From Haloferax namakaokahaiae (lineage in GTDB: Archaea > Halobacteriota > Halobacteria > Halobacteriales > Haloferacaceae), in contig NZ_JBHTAA010000001.1 in NCBI RefSeq assembly GCF_042663225.1, forward strand, positions 124,001-188,000: a DNA stretch of 64,000 nucleotides, written 5' to 3'. The position numbers were made by a program, and so were the translations under genes. Positions 8,291 to 15,777 of the stretch are shown here, piece after piece (the first letter of the stretch is position 1; each line of letters starts with the position of its first letter). The notes under the pieces are model-generated. The model made no database searches. It saw only the letters and a program-made list of their open reading frames with translations, and was not told the DNA's origin.

Positions 8291-8929
8291 ATGTACGACG
8301 GACCGCCAGACACAGGCCGAAGCGAGACGGAACAGGCCATCATGGATGCGACGCTTCGAGCGCTCGCTACGCACGGCTACGCCGACCTCTCGATAAAGAA
8401 CATCGGCACCGAGTTCGACAAGAGCACCTCGCTTCTGTACTACCACTACGAGAGCAAAGACGAACTGCTGCTCGCGTTTTTAGACTACATTCTCGACATC
8501 TTCGCGGCCAGTATCGACCCCGACGCCGAGGACCCCGACGAAGAACTCCGCGAGTTCGTCTCGTACATCCTCACGGACGAGACGGACGGCCCGGAGGTGC
8601 TCGCCTTCCAGCGCACTATCATCGAACTCCGTGCGCAGACGATTCACAAGGAGTCCTACCGAGCGAAGTTCGGAGACATCGAGACGCGCATGATAGAGAC
8701 GGTGAAGACGCTCATCGAACGCGAAATCGAGGCTGGCCACTACCGCGAGATGGACGCCGAGATGATGGCGGAGAACCTGATGGCGTTTCTCTACCGCGCG
8801 CTCGACGTTCGCGTGACCGGAACGCGCCCCGAGTCGATAGACGCGATGCGAGACTCTGTGTTCTTCTTGCTCGACAACGTGATGCCCCTCTCGGGAGACC
8901 CGGCACGCCCGGAAGACACGTCGAACTAA
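8291..8929 (+). CDS. TetR/AcrR family transcriptional regulator
   Basis: One-component repressor-type regulator of 212 residues. The N-terminal helix-turn-helix spans about 15-62, with the signature ATHGYADLSIKNIG and STSLLYYHYESKDELL. The rest is a variable all-helical ligand domain. Its position downstream of the RND exporter suggests it controls that module, as TetR proteins often do with exporters. The gene ends 9 bases from the end of the convergent thioredoxin gene. Confidence 0.9.
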   Translation: MYDGPPDTGRSETEQAIMDATLRALATHGYADLSIKNIGTEFDKSTSLLYYHYESKDELLLAFLDYILDIFAASIDPDAEDPDEELREFVSYILTDETDGPEVLAFQRTIIELRAQTIHKESYRAKFGDIETRMIETVKTLIEREIEAGHYREMDAEMMAENLMAFLYRALDVRVTGTRPESIDAMRDSVFFLLDNVMPLSGDPARPEDTSN

Positions 8930-8938
8930 TCACGCGAA

Positions 8939-9322
8939 CTAGCTTTCTGCGCTCTTGGGGAGGTCCGACCCGTTTTCGGCAGGGTTCTCGATGAAGTCGA
9001 TGATAGACTGGGCACCCTGAAACCCGTCGTCGAGTCGTCCGACGAGGTCACCGTCTTCGAACAGCAAGAGCGTCGGCACGCTCCGGATGGTGTACGTCTC
9101 CGCAATGGACATGTCCGTCTGTGGGTTGACCATCACGACCGTCACGTCGGTCGCTTTGGCGACCGTTCCGAGGACGGGTTCGATGCTCTGACAGAGCGTA
9201 CAGCCCTTGGTGTAGATATCGAGGAGCACGCGCTCGTGGGTGGCGAGGAGTTCGTCCAACTCGTCGTTCGTCTCGATTCGGACGGGTTTTTTCTGCGCTC
9301 GCTCGGTGTCGCTCGAAGCCAT
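8939..9322 (-). CDS. Thioredoxin-fold protein with CTLC active site
   Basis: Small cytosolic thiol-disulfide protein of 127 residues. The thioredoxin fold is recognisable from VLLDIYTKGCTLCQS (C41, C44) and the cis-proline loop RSVPTLLLFEDG. The active-site dipeptide is Thr-Leu instead of the Gly-Pro of classical thioredoxins, which should change its redox potential. It ends in an acidic haloarchaeal tail. It is convergent with the TetR gene and appears to be transcribed alone. Confidence 0.85.
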   Translation of the reverse strand: MASSDTERAQKKPVRIETNDELDELLATHERVLLDIYTKGCTLCQSIEPVLGTVAKATDVTVVMVNPQTDMSIAETYTIRSVPTLLLFEDGDLVGRLDDGFQGAQSIIDFIENPAENGSDLPKSAES

Positions 9323-9437
9323 TAGAGACGATACGTTCGCGTGGTATCTATGGCTTTACTGACAATCGATATCATGGGCCAATAGTGCCGTCCAACGGTG
9401 AGTTCGACCCTCACACGGCGAGCTCCCTTTCGTGATG

Positions 9438-9445
9438 TTTAAGTA
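9438..9445 (+). promoter_or_regulatory. TATA-like box for tRNA-Ser / rps13 operon
   Basis: TTTAAGTA, predicting a start near 9467, about 60 bases upstream of the tRNA. The leader holds a small GGGG/CCCC hairpin at 9481-9494. It probably drives the tRNA together with the ribosomal genes. Confidence 0.5.
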
Positions 9446-9529
9446 ATGTCCCCGATTCGTATCGCATGCAATCGCTGATAGGGGTGTAGTCCCCGAGTCC
9501 ATGAGGGCGAAACTAACTACAAACGCAGT

Positions 9530-9614
9530 GTTGCGGTAGCCAAGCCTGGCCCAAGGCGCTGGGTTGCTAACTCAGTGGCGTCAAGCCCCCGGGGTTCGAA
9601 TCCCCGCCGCAACG
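9530..9614 (+). tRNA. tRNA-Ser (GCT)
   Basis: An 85-nt type II tRNA. Acceptor stem GTTGCGG (9530-9536) pairs with CCGCAAC (9607-9613), discriminator G at 9614. Anticodon arm CTGGG-TTGCTAA-CTCAG gives anticodon GCT. It has a long variable arm as expected for serine, and the T arm CGGGG-TTCGAAT-CCCCG. CCA is not encoded. It lies 24 bases upstream of rps13, a known haloarchaeal arrangement, and is likely processed from the operon transcript. Confidence 0.97.
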
Positions 9615-9637
9615 CTCACCAATAGACTCTCAAAGTC

Positions 9638-10138
9638 ATGAGTGCAGAAGAACCACAGGACGGCTCACCCGAGGAGGAAGAGGACCTCCGTTACTTCATC
9701 CGGATTGGTCAAACCGACCTTGACGGGACGAAGTCGGTCGAGCGCAGTCTGACGGACATGAAAGGTATCGGCAAGCGCACAGCGCGCATCATCGCCGACG
9801 CCGCGGAAGTTGACCGAACGGCGCTGTTCGGTAAGCTTCCCGAAGACGAGATCGACTCCGTTGTCGATGTCGTCGAGAACTTCAAGGACCACGCCCCGAC
9901 GTGGATGGTCAACCGGCAGAAGGACTTCTTCTCCGGCGAGACCGACCACATCATCGGTACGGACCTCGAAGAGAAGCGGCGGCATGACATCAACCGCATG
10001 AAGATGATCAGCTCCTACAAGGGCGTTCGACACCAGCGTGGACAGAAGGTTCGCGGACAGCGAACCAAGTCCACGGGTCGTACTGAAGGTACGATCGGTG
10101 TCAACGTCGAGGAGATCAAAGAGGGGATGGAAGAATGA
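9638..10138 (+). CDS. rps13: Ribosomal protein uS13
   Basis: Small-subunit head protein that contacts the P-site tRNA and the central protuberance. 166 residues, archaeal length, with the hallmark YFIRIGQTDLDGTKSVERSL and the helix-hairpin-helix segment MKGIGKRTARIIADAAEVD. The conserved GVRHQRGQKVRGQRTKS C-terminal patch is present. First protein gene after tRNA-Ser; its end overlaps the rps4 start by 4 bases, indicating coupled translation. Confidence 0.98.
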   Translation: MSAEEPQDGSPEEEEDLRYFIRIGQTDLDGTKSVERSLTDMKGIGKRTARIIADAAEVDRTALFGKLPEDEIDSVVDVVENFKDHAPTWMVNRQKDFFSGETDHIIGTDLEEKRRHDINRMKMISSYKGVRHQRGQKVRGQRTKSTGRTEGTIGVNVEEIKEGMEE

Positions 10139-10662
10139 CGACCGGCAACAACACGAAATTCTACGAAACCCCCAACCACCCGTTCCAGGGCGAGCGTATC
10201 GCCCAGGAAGCGGACATGCTCTCGCGCTACGGTCTCCAGACGAAAGAGGAGTTCTGGCGCGCGCAGTCTGAGCTTCGTAACATCCGACGTGAGGCACGAC
10301 GCCTCCTCGGCGAAGCACAGGGTGACGTCGAGGAAGCCGAATCGCTCGGTGCCGAGTTTATGGCTCGTCTCCGACGCTACGGCATCCTCTCCGAGAACGA
10401 CGACATTTCGCAGACGCTGCGTCTCGACGTGACGGACATTCTCGAACGACGCTTCCAGACTATCGCCTACCGCAAGGGTCTCGCATCGACCCCGCAGCAG
10501 GCACGACAGTTCATCGTTCACGGCCACGTGACGATCGACGGTGCCCGCGCGACGGTCCCCTCGCGGAAGGTCGAAGTCTCCGAAGAGGACTCCGTGAGCT
10601 TCGACGAAAACTCGCCGCTCTCGGACGAACTGCACCCTGAGCGCGCGGAGGCCCAAGAATGA
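10135..10662 (+). CDS. rps4: Ribosomal protein uS4
   Basis: Primary 16S rRNA-binding protein of the small-subunit body, 175 residues. The S4-type RNA-binding domain sits about 108-165, with KGLASTPQQARQFIVHGHVTID as its signature region. The tail is acidic in the haloarchaeal manner. It overlaps rps13 and rps11 by 4 bases each. Confidence 0.98.
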   Translation: MTTGNNTKFYETPNHPFQGERIAQEADMLSRYGLQTKEEFWRAQSELRNIRREARRLLGEAQGDVEEAESLGAEFMARLRRYGILSENDDISQTLRLDVTDILERRFQTIAYRKGLASTPQQARQFIVHGHVTIDGARATVPSRKVEVSEEDSVSFDENSPLSDELHPERAEAQE

Positions 10663-11048
10663 GCGAATCCGAATCCGACAAGTGGGGAATCGCCCACGTC
10701 CACGCATCGTTCAACAACACGCTCATCACGGTCACTGACATCACGGGCGCCGAGACGATCGTCGCATCGTCCGGTGGTTCCGTCGTCAAGCAGAACCGTG
10801 ACGAGGCGTCCCCGTACGCCGCCATGCAGATGGCAGAGAGCGTCGCCGACCAGATCAAGGCCGCAGGCATCTCGGGCCTTCACGTCCGAGTCCGCGGCCC
10901 TGGTGGCAACCTGAACAAAAGCCCCGGCCCCGGCGCACAGGCAACGATTCGCGCCCTCGCCCGTGCCGGTCTCGAAATCGGCCGTATCGAGGACGTGACG
11001 CCTATCCCGCACGACGGGACGCGCGCGCCGAAAAACAGCCGACTCTAA
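10659..11048 (+). CDS. rps11: Ribosomal protein uS11
   Basis: Small-subunit platform protein, 129 residues, near the E-site mRNA path. Recognised by WGIAHVHASFNNTLITVTD, the GGSVVKQNRDEASPYAA segment and the C-terminal DVTPIPHDGTRAPKNSRL, which is close to universal. It sits between rps4 (4-base overlap) and rpoD (6-base gap). Confidence 0.98.
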   Translation: MSESESDKWGIAHVHASFNNTLITVTDITGAETIVASSGGSVVKQNRDEASPYAAMQMAESVADQIKAAGISGLHVRVRGPGGNLNKSPGPGAQATIRALARAGLEIGRIEDVTPIPHDGTRAPKNSRL

Positions 11049-11054
11049 CTAACC

Positions 11055-11837
11055 ATGGCAAACGACTTCGAGGTCACGTTCATCGAACGCGAAGACCGAC
11101 GCGCCCGCTTCGTCGTGCGTGGGCTGACGCCCGCGTTAGCCAACGGCATTCGCCGGGCGATGGTCGCCGACGTGCCGACGTTCTCTATCGACACCGTTCG
11201 ATTCGTCGAGAACACGTCGGTCATGTTCGACGAGATGATCGGACTCCGACTTGGTCTGGTTCCGTTCACGACGCCTCTCGACGAGTTCGAGCCCGGTGAC
11301 GTCGTCACCGTCGCGCTCGAAGTCGATGGGCCGGCGACTGCGTACTCTGGGGACATCGAGTCCGCAGACGACATGGTCGTCCCCGCGGACGAGAACGTCC
11401 CGATTATCGAGCTGAAGGAAGGCCAGCGTCTCGAATTCGAGGCGGACGCCGTCCTCGGCTACGGGAAAGACCACGCGAAGAACCAAGGCGGCGTCTCCGT
11501 CGGCTACCGACACCTTCAGCGTGTCGAGGTCGTCGGCGACGCCGGTGAGTTCGACGAACAGGAGCCGAACATTCTCCGCGGCGTCATCGAAGAGGTCGCC
11601 GCAGAACACGCGGACGACGAGGACGCCGAAGACGGTGACCTCGTCGTCACTGACGAGTTCGGAAACGACCTCACGAACCGATACCCCGGCAAGGAAGTCG
11701 AAGTGACCGACGTGCCGGGCGCGTTCGTCTTCAGCGTTGAGACGGACGGTTCGTTCACCGTGGACGAGTTAGTGCGCCGCGCCGTCGCCTCCCTTGGCGA
11801 CCGCGCCGCAGAACTCGAAGAAAAGGTCGCACTGTAA
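11055..11837 (+). CDS. rpoD: RNA polymerase subunit D (Rpo3)
   Basis: Archaeal counterpart of bacterial alpha and eukaryotic Rpb3; with subunit L it starts RNA polymerase assembly. 260 residues, with the N-terminal dimerisation region (FVVRGLTPALANGIRRAMVADVPT) and the closing helix SFTVDELVRRAVASLGDRAAEL. There is no cysteine anywhere, so the Fe-S cluster domain found in many archaeal D subunits has lost its ligands here; an acidic stretch (about 195-215) fills that region. Last gene of the rps13 cluster before the tRNA-Leu. Confidence 0.97.
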   Translation: MANDFEVTFIEREDRRARFVVRGLTPALANGIRRAMVADVPTFSIDTVRFVENTSVMFDEMIGLRLGLVPFTTPLDEFEPGDVVTVALEVDGPATAYSGDIESADDMVVPADENVPIIELKEGQRLEFEADAVLGYGKDHAKNQGGVSVGYRHLQRVEVVGDAGEFDEQEPNILRGVIEEVAAEHADDEDAEDGDLVVTDEFGNDLTNRYPGKEVEVTDVPGAFVFSVETDGSFTVDELVRRAVASLGDRAAELEEKVAL

Positions 11838-11943
11838 GTATGATTACTGCCCCGTACACACACCGAGGTTCGCCCCGCCCGAAAGCGGCCGCGCTCTCCA
11901 CCGTGAGAGCCGACCGCACGACGGCACCGGGTCGGACCGAAGG

Positions 11944-11951
11944 TGTTTTTA
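11944..11951 (+). promoter_or_regulatory. TATA-like box for tRNA-Leu / rpl18e operon
   Basis: TGTTTTTA with TTTTTAC at 11946-11952, roughly 30 bases before the tRNA 5' end, so the tRNA would be at the start of the transcript. Confidence 0.45.
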
Positions 11952-11978
11952 CGGGGCATGAAGTAAAGCGGAATGCGT

Positions 11979-12063
11979 GCAGGGATAGCCAAGTCTGGCC
12001 AAAGGCGCAGCGTTCAGGGCGCTGTCTCATAGGAGTTCGCAGGTTCAAATCCTGCTCCCTGCA
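11979..12063 (+). tRNA. tRNA-Leu (CAG)
   Basis: An 85-nt type II tRNA. Acceptor GCAGGGA (11979-11985) pairs with TCCCTGC (12056-12062), discriminator A at 12063. Anticodon arm CAGCG-TTCAGGG-CGCTG gives CAG. Long variable arm, T arm GCAGG-TTCAAAT-CCTGC. No encoded CCA. Located 26 bases before rpl18e; a tRNA-Leu at the head of the L18e-L13-S9-RpoN-RpoK-enolase-S2 cluster is a classic haloarchaeal arrangement. Confidence 0.97.
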
Positions 12064-12089
12064 CTCCGCTTTCTCTCTAGAGGTACACA

Positions 12090-12440
12090 ATGAGTAAGAC
12101 GAACCCGAGACTCAACAGTCTCATCGCCGAGCTGAAGGCGGTCTCGCGTGAGTCCGGCGCCAACGTCTGGCAGGATGTCGCGGACCGTCTGGAAAAGCCA
12201 CGGCGCACCCACGCGGAAGTCAACCTCGGTCGTATCGAGCGATACGCAAAGGAAGACGAAACCGTCGTCGTACCCGGCAAAGTGCTGGGAAGCGGTGTGC
12301 TGCAGAAGAACGTCACCGTCGCGGCCGTGGACTTCTCGTCCACCGCTCGCACGAAGATCGAGCAGGTCGGCGACACCGTGACGCTGGAACAACTCGCTGA
12401 ACAAAACCCCGAAGGGTCGAACGTACGGGTGATTCGATGA
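12090..12440 (+). CDS. rpl18e: Ribosomal protein eL18
   Basis: Large-subunit protein of archaea and eukaryotes, 116 residues. Signature stretches are NPRLNSLIAELKAVSRESGA, ADRLEKPRRTHAEVNLGRIE and VVVPGKVLGSGVL. Follows the tRNA-Leu by 26 bases and overlaps rpl13 by 4 bases. Confidence 0.97.
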   Translation: MSKTNPRLNSLIAELKAVSRESGANVWQDVADRLEKPRRTHAEVNLGRIERYAKEDETVVVPGKVLGSGVLQKNVTVAAVDFSSTARTKIEQVGDTVTLEQLAEQNPEGSNVRVIR

Positions 12441-12874
12441 GCCTCGCAGAATTCGACGCAGACGTCGTCGTCGATGCACGCAACTGCATCCTCGGCCGTG
12501 TCGCGTCCAAAGTCGCACAGCGTGCGATGGACGGCGAGAAAGTCGCAATCATCAACGCAGAAGACGCCGTCATCACCGGCTCGGAAGAGGACGTGATGGG
12601 CGTCTACCGCAAGCGCACTGAGATCGGTTCGGACCAGGGTCCCTACTACCCCAAGCGTCCCGACCGCATCTTCAAGCGTGCCGTTCGCGGGATGATTCCG
12701 TACAAGAAGCCCCGCGGTCGAGAAGCGTTCTCGGGCGTTCGCGTCTACGTCGGCAACCCGTTCGACGAAGACGGCGAGATGCTCGACGAAACGTCGCTGG
12801 ACCGCCTGTCGAACATCAAGTTCATCACGCTCGGAGAGGTCTCCGAGAAACTGGGTGCTAACGTCACATGGTAA
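12437..12874 (+). CDS. rpl13: Ribosomal protein uL13
   Basis: Early-assembling large-subunit protein, 145 residues. Recognised by DARNCILGRVASKVAQRAMDG, VYRKRTEIGS and FKRAVRGMIPYKKPRGREAF. It overlaps rpl18e by 4 bases and rps9 by 7 bases, so the three are translationally linked. Confidence 0.97.
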   Translation: MSLAEFDADVVVDARNCILGRVASKVAQRAMDGEKVAIINAEDAVITGSEEDVMGVYRKRTEIGSDQGPYYPKRPDRIFKRAVRGMIPYKKPRGREAFSGVRVYVGNPFDEDGEMLDETSLDRLSNIKFITLGEVSEKLGANVTW

Positions 12875-13266
12875 CGAACACGTCAGGGAAGAAGAAGACC
12901 GCCATCGCCCGCGCAACCGTGCGCGAGGGCGAAGGGCGCGTCCGTATCAACTCCCAGCCCGTCGAACTCGTCGAACCCGAGATGGCCCGCCTCAAGATGC
13001 TGGAACCGTTCCGCATCGCAGGCGAGGACCTCCGTTCGAAAGTCGATATCGACGTGCGTGTCAGCGGTGGCGGCGTGGCCGGTCAGGCCGACGCAGTCCG
13101 AACCGCACTCGCACGCGGGCTGGTGCAGCACTTGAACGACGCCGAACTCCGCGATGCGTACATGGAGTTCGACCGTTCGCTGCTGGTCAACGACGTTCGC
13201 CAGTCCGAATCCAAGAAGTGGGGCGGACCGGGCGCACGCGCTCGTTACCAGAAATCTTACCGCTGA
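12868..13266 (+). CDS. rps9: Ribosomal protein uS9
   Basis: Small-subunit protein whose C-terminal tail reaches the P-site tRNA. 132 residues, with KKKTAIARATVREGEGRVRIN at the start, SGGGVAGQADAVRTALARGL in the middle and the tail GGPGARARYQKSYR ending in the usual Arg. The start overlaps the end of rpl13. Confidence 0.98.
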   Translation: MVTNTSGKKKTAIARATVREGEGRVRINSQPVELVEPEMARLKMLEPFRIAGEDLRSKVDIDVRVSGGGVAGQADAVRTALARGLVQHLNDAELRDAYMEFDRSLLVNDVRQSESKKWGGPGARARYQKSYR

Positions 13267-13278
13267 GGTGATTCACCC

Positions 13279-13473
13279 ATGATGATTCCCGTCCGGTGTT
13301 TCACGTGTGGTAAAGTGATTGGCGAGCATTGGGACGAGTTCAAAGCCCGTGCCCGCGAAGAGGGTGAAGACCCTGCTGAGGTCCTCGACGACCTCGGTGT
13401 CACTCGCGCCTGCTGCCGGCGGATGATGGTGTCGCACAAGGACCTCGTCGATGTCGTGTCCCCATACCAATGA
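13279..13473 (+). CDS. rpoN: RNA polymerase subunit N (Rpo10)
   Basis: Small zinc-binding assembly subunit of archaeal RNA polymerase, the Rpb10 counterpart. 64 residues with the atypical zinc site CFTCG (C8, C11 of the 13279 start, shifted by one if the second ATG is used) and RACCRRMM. Both ATG codons, 13279 and 13282, are possible starts. Its stop codon overlaps the rpoK start. Confidence 0.97.
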   Translation: MMIPVRCFTCGKVIGEHWDEFKARAREEGEDPAEVLDDLGVTRACCRRMMVSHKDLVDVVSPYQ

Positions 13474-13646
13474 TGACGCGCTACAATCGGTACGAGAAAG
13501 CCCGCATCCTCGGCGCGCGAGCGCTGCAGGTCTCCTACGGCGCACCGGTGCTCGTCGAAACCGAGCAGACCGAACCTATACTAATCGCCGCCGAAGAGTA
13601 CGATGCAGGTGTCCTTCCGTTCACCGTCAAACGAGAGGGTACATAA
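13470..13646 (+). CDS. rpoK: RNA polymerase subunit K (Rpo6)
   Basis: Assembly subunit of archaeal RNA polymerase, counterpart of Rpb6 and bacterial omega. Only 58 residues, the archaeal length. Recognised by NRYEKARILGARALQVSYGA and the tail LPFTVKREG. The ATG at 13470 overlaps the rpoN stop by 4 bases, and eno begins 3 bases after its stop. Confidence 0.96.
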   Translation: MMTRYNRYEKARILGARALQVSYGAPVLVETEQTEPILIAAEEYDAGVLPFTVKREGT

Positions 13647-13649
13647 GAC

Positions 13650-14849
13650 ATGACTCGAATCACATCCGTTTCGCTCCGTCGCGTGCTCGACTCTCGAGGC
13701 AACCCGACCGTCGAAGCCGACGTACTCACTGAGTCCGGTGGCTTCGGTCGTGCCGCTGCCCCCAGCGGCGCTTCGACCGGCGAGTACGAGGCAATCGAAC
13801 TGCCGCCGTCCGAGGCAATCGCCGCCGCACGCCGCCACGCTGTGCCCCGACTCGTGGACGAAGTCCACGCCGGGAACCAGCGTGAAGTCGATGCCGCACT
13901 CCACGCGGCCGACGGCACGGAGAACTTCTCCGAAATCGGCGCGAACAGCGCCGTCGCAATCTCGATGGCCGCCGCGAAGGCCGGTGCCGACGTGCTCGGT
14001 GCACCGCTGTACCAGCACCTCGGTGGTGCCTTCCGCGGCGAGAACTTCCCGGTCCCGCTCGGGAACGTCATCGGTGGCGGCGAACACGCCAAGGAAGCGA
14101 CGAACATTCAGGAGTTCCTCGCCGCACCAGTCGGTGCGCCGAACGTCGCCGAAGCCGTCTTCGCCAACGCGAAGGTTCACGCTCGCGCCTCCGAAATTCT
14201 CGACGAGCGCGGCGTCCCCTCGGCGAAGGGTGACGAGGGTGCGTGGGCACCCGCTATCTCGGACGCAGACGCGTTCGAGGTGATGGACGAAGCGGTCTCC
14301 GACGTCGAAGACGAACTCGGCTTCGAGATTCGCTTCGGCCTCGACGTGGCCGCCTCCGAGATGTTCGAAGACGGCGTCTACCACTACGGTGACGAGACGA
14401 AGACGACCGACGAGCAAATCGATTACATCGCCGACCTCGTCGATGAGTACGAACTCGTCTACGTCGAAGACCCCCTCGAAGAGAACGACTACGAAGGCTT
14501 CGCCGAACTCACCGAGCGCGTGGGCGACCGCACGCTCATCTGTGGTGACGACCTGTTCGTCACGAACGTCGAACGCCTCTCGGACGGAATCGACGTGGGT
14601 GCCGCAAACTCCATTCTCATCAAGCCCAACCAGATTGGGACGCTCTCGGACGCGTTCGATGCAATCGAACTCGCCAACCGAAACGAGATGGACGCGGTCA
14701 TCTCTCACCGCTCCGGTGAGACGGAAGATACGACCATCGCACACCTCGCCGTCGCAACCGACGCCTCGTTCATCAAGACGGGCACGGTGCAAGGCGAGCG
14801 AACTGCCAAACTGAACGAACTCATCCGCATCGCGGACGACGCAGTATGA
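13650..14849 (+). CDS. eno: Enolase
   Basis: Converts 2-phosphoglycerate to phosphoenolpyruvate in the cytosol. 399 residues, standard archaeal length. Motifs: SLRRVLDSRGNPTVEADV at the N-terminus, APSGASTGEYEA for the mobile substrate loop, LVYVEDPLEENDYEG for metal binding, and the signature LIKPNQIGTLSDAFDA followed by ISHRSGETED. It sits inside a ribosomal/RNA polymerase cluster, a conserved archaeal linkage, and overlaps rps2 by 4 bases. Confidence 0.98.
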   Translation: MTRITSVSLRRVLDSRGNPTVEADVLTESGGFGRAAAPSGASTGEYEAIELPPSEAIAAARRHAVPRLVDEVHAGNQREVDAALHAADGTENFSEIGANSAVAISMAAAKAGADVLGAPLYQHLGGAFRGENFPVPLGNVIGGGEHAKEATNIQEFLAAPVGAPNVAEAVFANAKVHARASEILDERGVPSAKGDEGAWAPAISDADAFEVMDEAVSDVEDELGFEIRFGLDVAASEMFEDGVYHYGDETKTTDEQIDYIADLVDEYELVYVEDPLEENDYEGFAELTERVGDRTLICGDDLFVTNVERLSDGIDVGAANSILIKPNQIGTLSDAFDAIELANRNEMDAVISHRSGETEDTTIAHLAVATDASFIKTGTVQGERTAKLNELIRIADDAV

Positions 14850-15628
14850 GCGACAACGACAACGACGCGGTGGAGGTCGTCGACGACGAAGCCGAGACGG
14901 AGACCGAAGAGGTCACCGAGACGGTATCCGACGAGGCCGCCACCGAACAAGAGGATGCAGAGACCGCCGAGGCGGCCGAAGAGGCTACCGAGGCTGAAGA
15001 AGCAGAGCCGGAACCGGCCTTCGACGAGGACGTCATGCCCGACGAAGATGCCGACCTGCTCATCCCGGTCGAAGACTACCTGGCCGCCGGTGTCCACATC
15101 GGTACCCAGCAGAAGACCAAGGACATGGAGCGGTTCATCCACCGCGTCCGTGACGACGGCCTGTACGTGCTCGACGTGAGTCAGACCGACTCCCGTATCC
15201 GCACGGCCGCCGACTTCCTCGGAGGATACAACCCCGAGCAGATTCTGGTCACGTCTTCGCGCCAATACGGTCGCTTCCCGGCCGAGAAGTTCGCCGACGC
15301 CGTCGGCGCTCGTGCCCGCACGGGTCGCTTCATCCCCGGAACGCTGACCAACCCCGACTACGCCGGCTACATCGAACCCGACGTGGTCGTCGTCACCGAC
15401 CCAATCGGTGACTCGCAGGCGGTCAAGGAGGCTATCACGGTCGGCATCCCGGTCATCGCGATGTGCGACTCCAACAACCAGACCTCGAACGTTGACCTCG
15501 TCGTCCCGACGAACAACAAGGGTCGCCGCGCACTGTCGGTCGTCTACTGGCTGCTTGCCAACGAGACGCTCGACCGCCGCGGCACCGACACCGTCTACGC
15601 CCTCGAAGACTTCGAGGCAGAACTGTAA
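14846..15628 (+). CDS. rps2: Ribosomal protein uS2
   Basis: Small-subunit protein at the head-body junction. 260 residues, longer than most because of an extremely acidic N-terminal extension (about residues 1-65, mostly Glu, Asp and Ala), a haloarchaeal feature. The conserved core begins at LIPVEDYLAAGVHIGTQQKT and includes FIPGTLTNPDY and the C-terminal segment RRALSVVYWLLANETL. Last gene of the cluster. Confidence 0.97.
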   Translation: MSDNDNDAVEVVDDEAETETEEVTETVSDEAATEQEDAETAEAAEEATEAEEAEPEPAFDEDVMPDEDADLLIPVEDYLAAGVHIGTQQKTKDMERFIHRVRDDGLYVLDVSQTDSRIRTAADFLGGYNPEQILVTSSRQYGRFPAEKFADAVGARARTGRFIPGTLTNPDYAGYIEPDVVVVTDPIGDSQAVKEAITVGIPVIAMCDSNNQTSNVDLVVPTNNKGRRALSVVYWLLANETLDRRGTDTVYALEDFEAEL

Positions 15629-15631
15629 GAC

Positions 15632-15655
15632 GAGACCTTCGTCTCACAACACGAA
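15632..15655 (+). terminator. Hairpin terminator after rps2
   Basis: Stem GAGAC (15632-15636), tetraloop CTTC, GTCTC (15641-15645), then ACAACACGAATTTTC, starting 4 bases after the rps2 stop. An overlapping AGACGA/TCGTCT pairing is also possible. Confidence 0.55.
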
Positions 15656-15777
15656 TTTTCTGACACCCGACCGGTGAGCGATGGCGCTGTCGTGCGTCCA
15701 ACGGAGCGGACTCGCACGCCCATCGAGTCGTGTCACTCACGACAAACGATTTTCCGAGTGGCGCGCTTACAGTCACT

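Noticed and set aside
9470..9525. Hammerhead-like or C/D box-like pattern in the tRNA-Ser leader (CTGATAG ... GCGAAAC)
   Set aside because: The core CUGANGA is not met, no matching stems surround it, and the C and D box sequences are imperfect; it is best seen as leader sequence.
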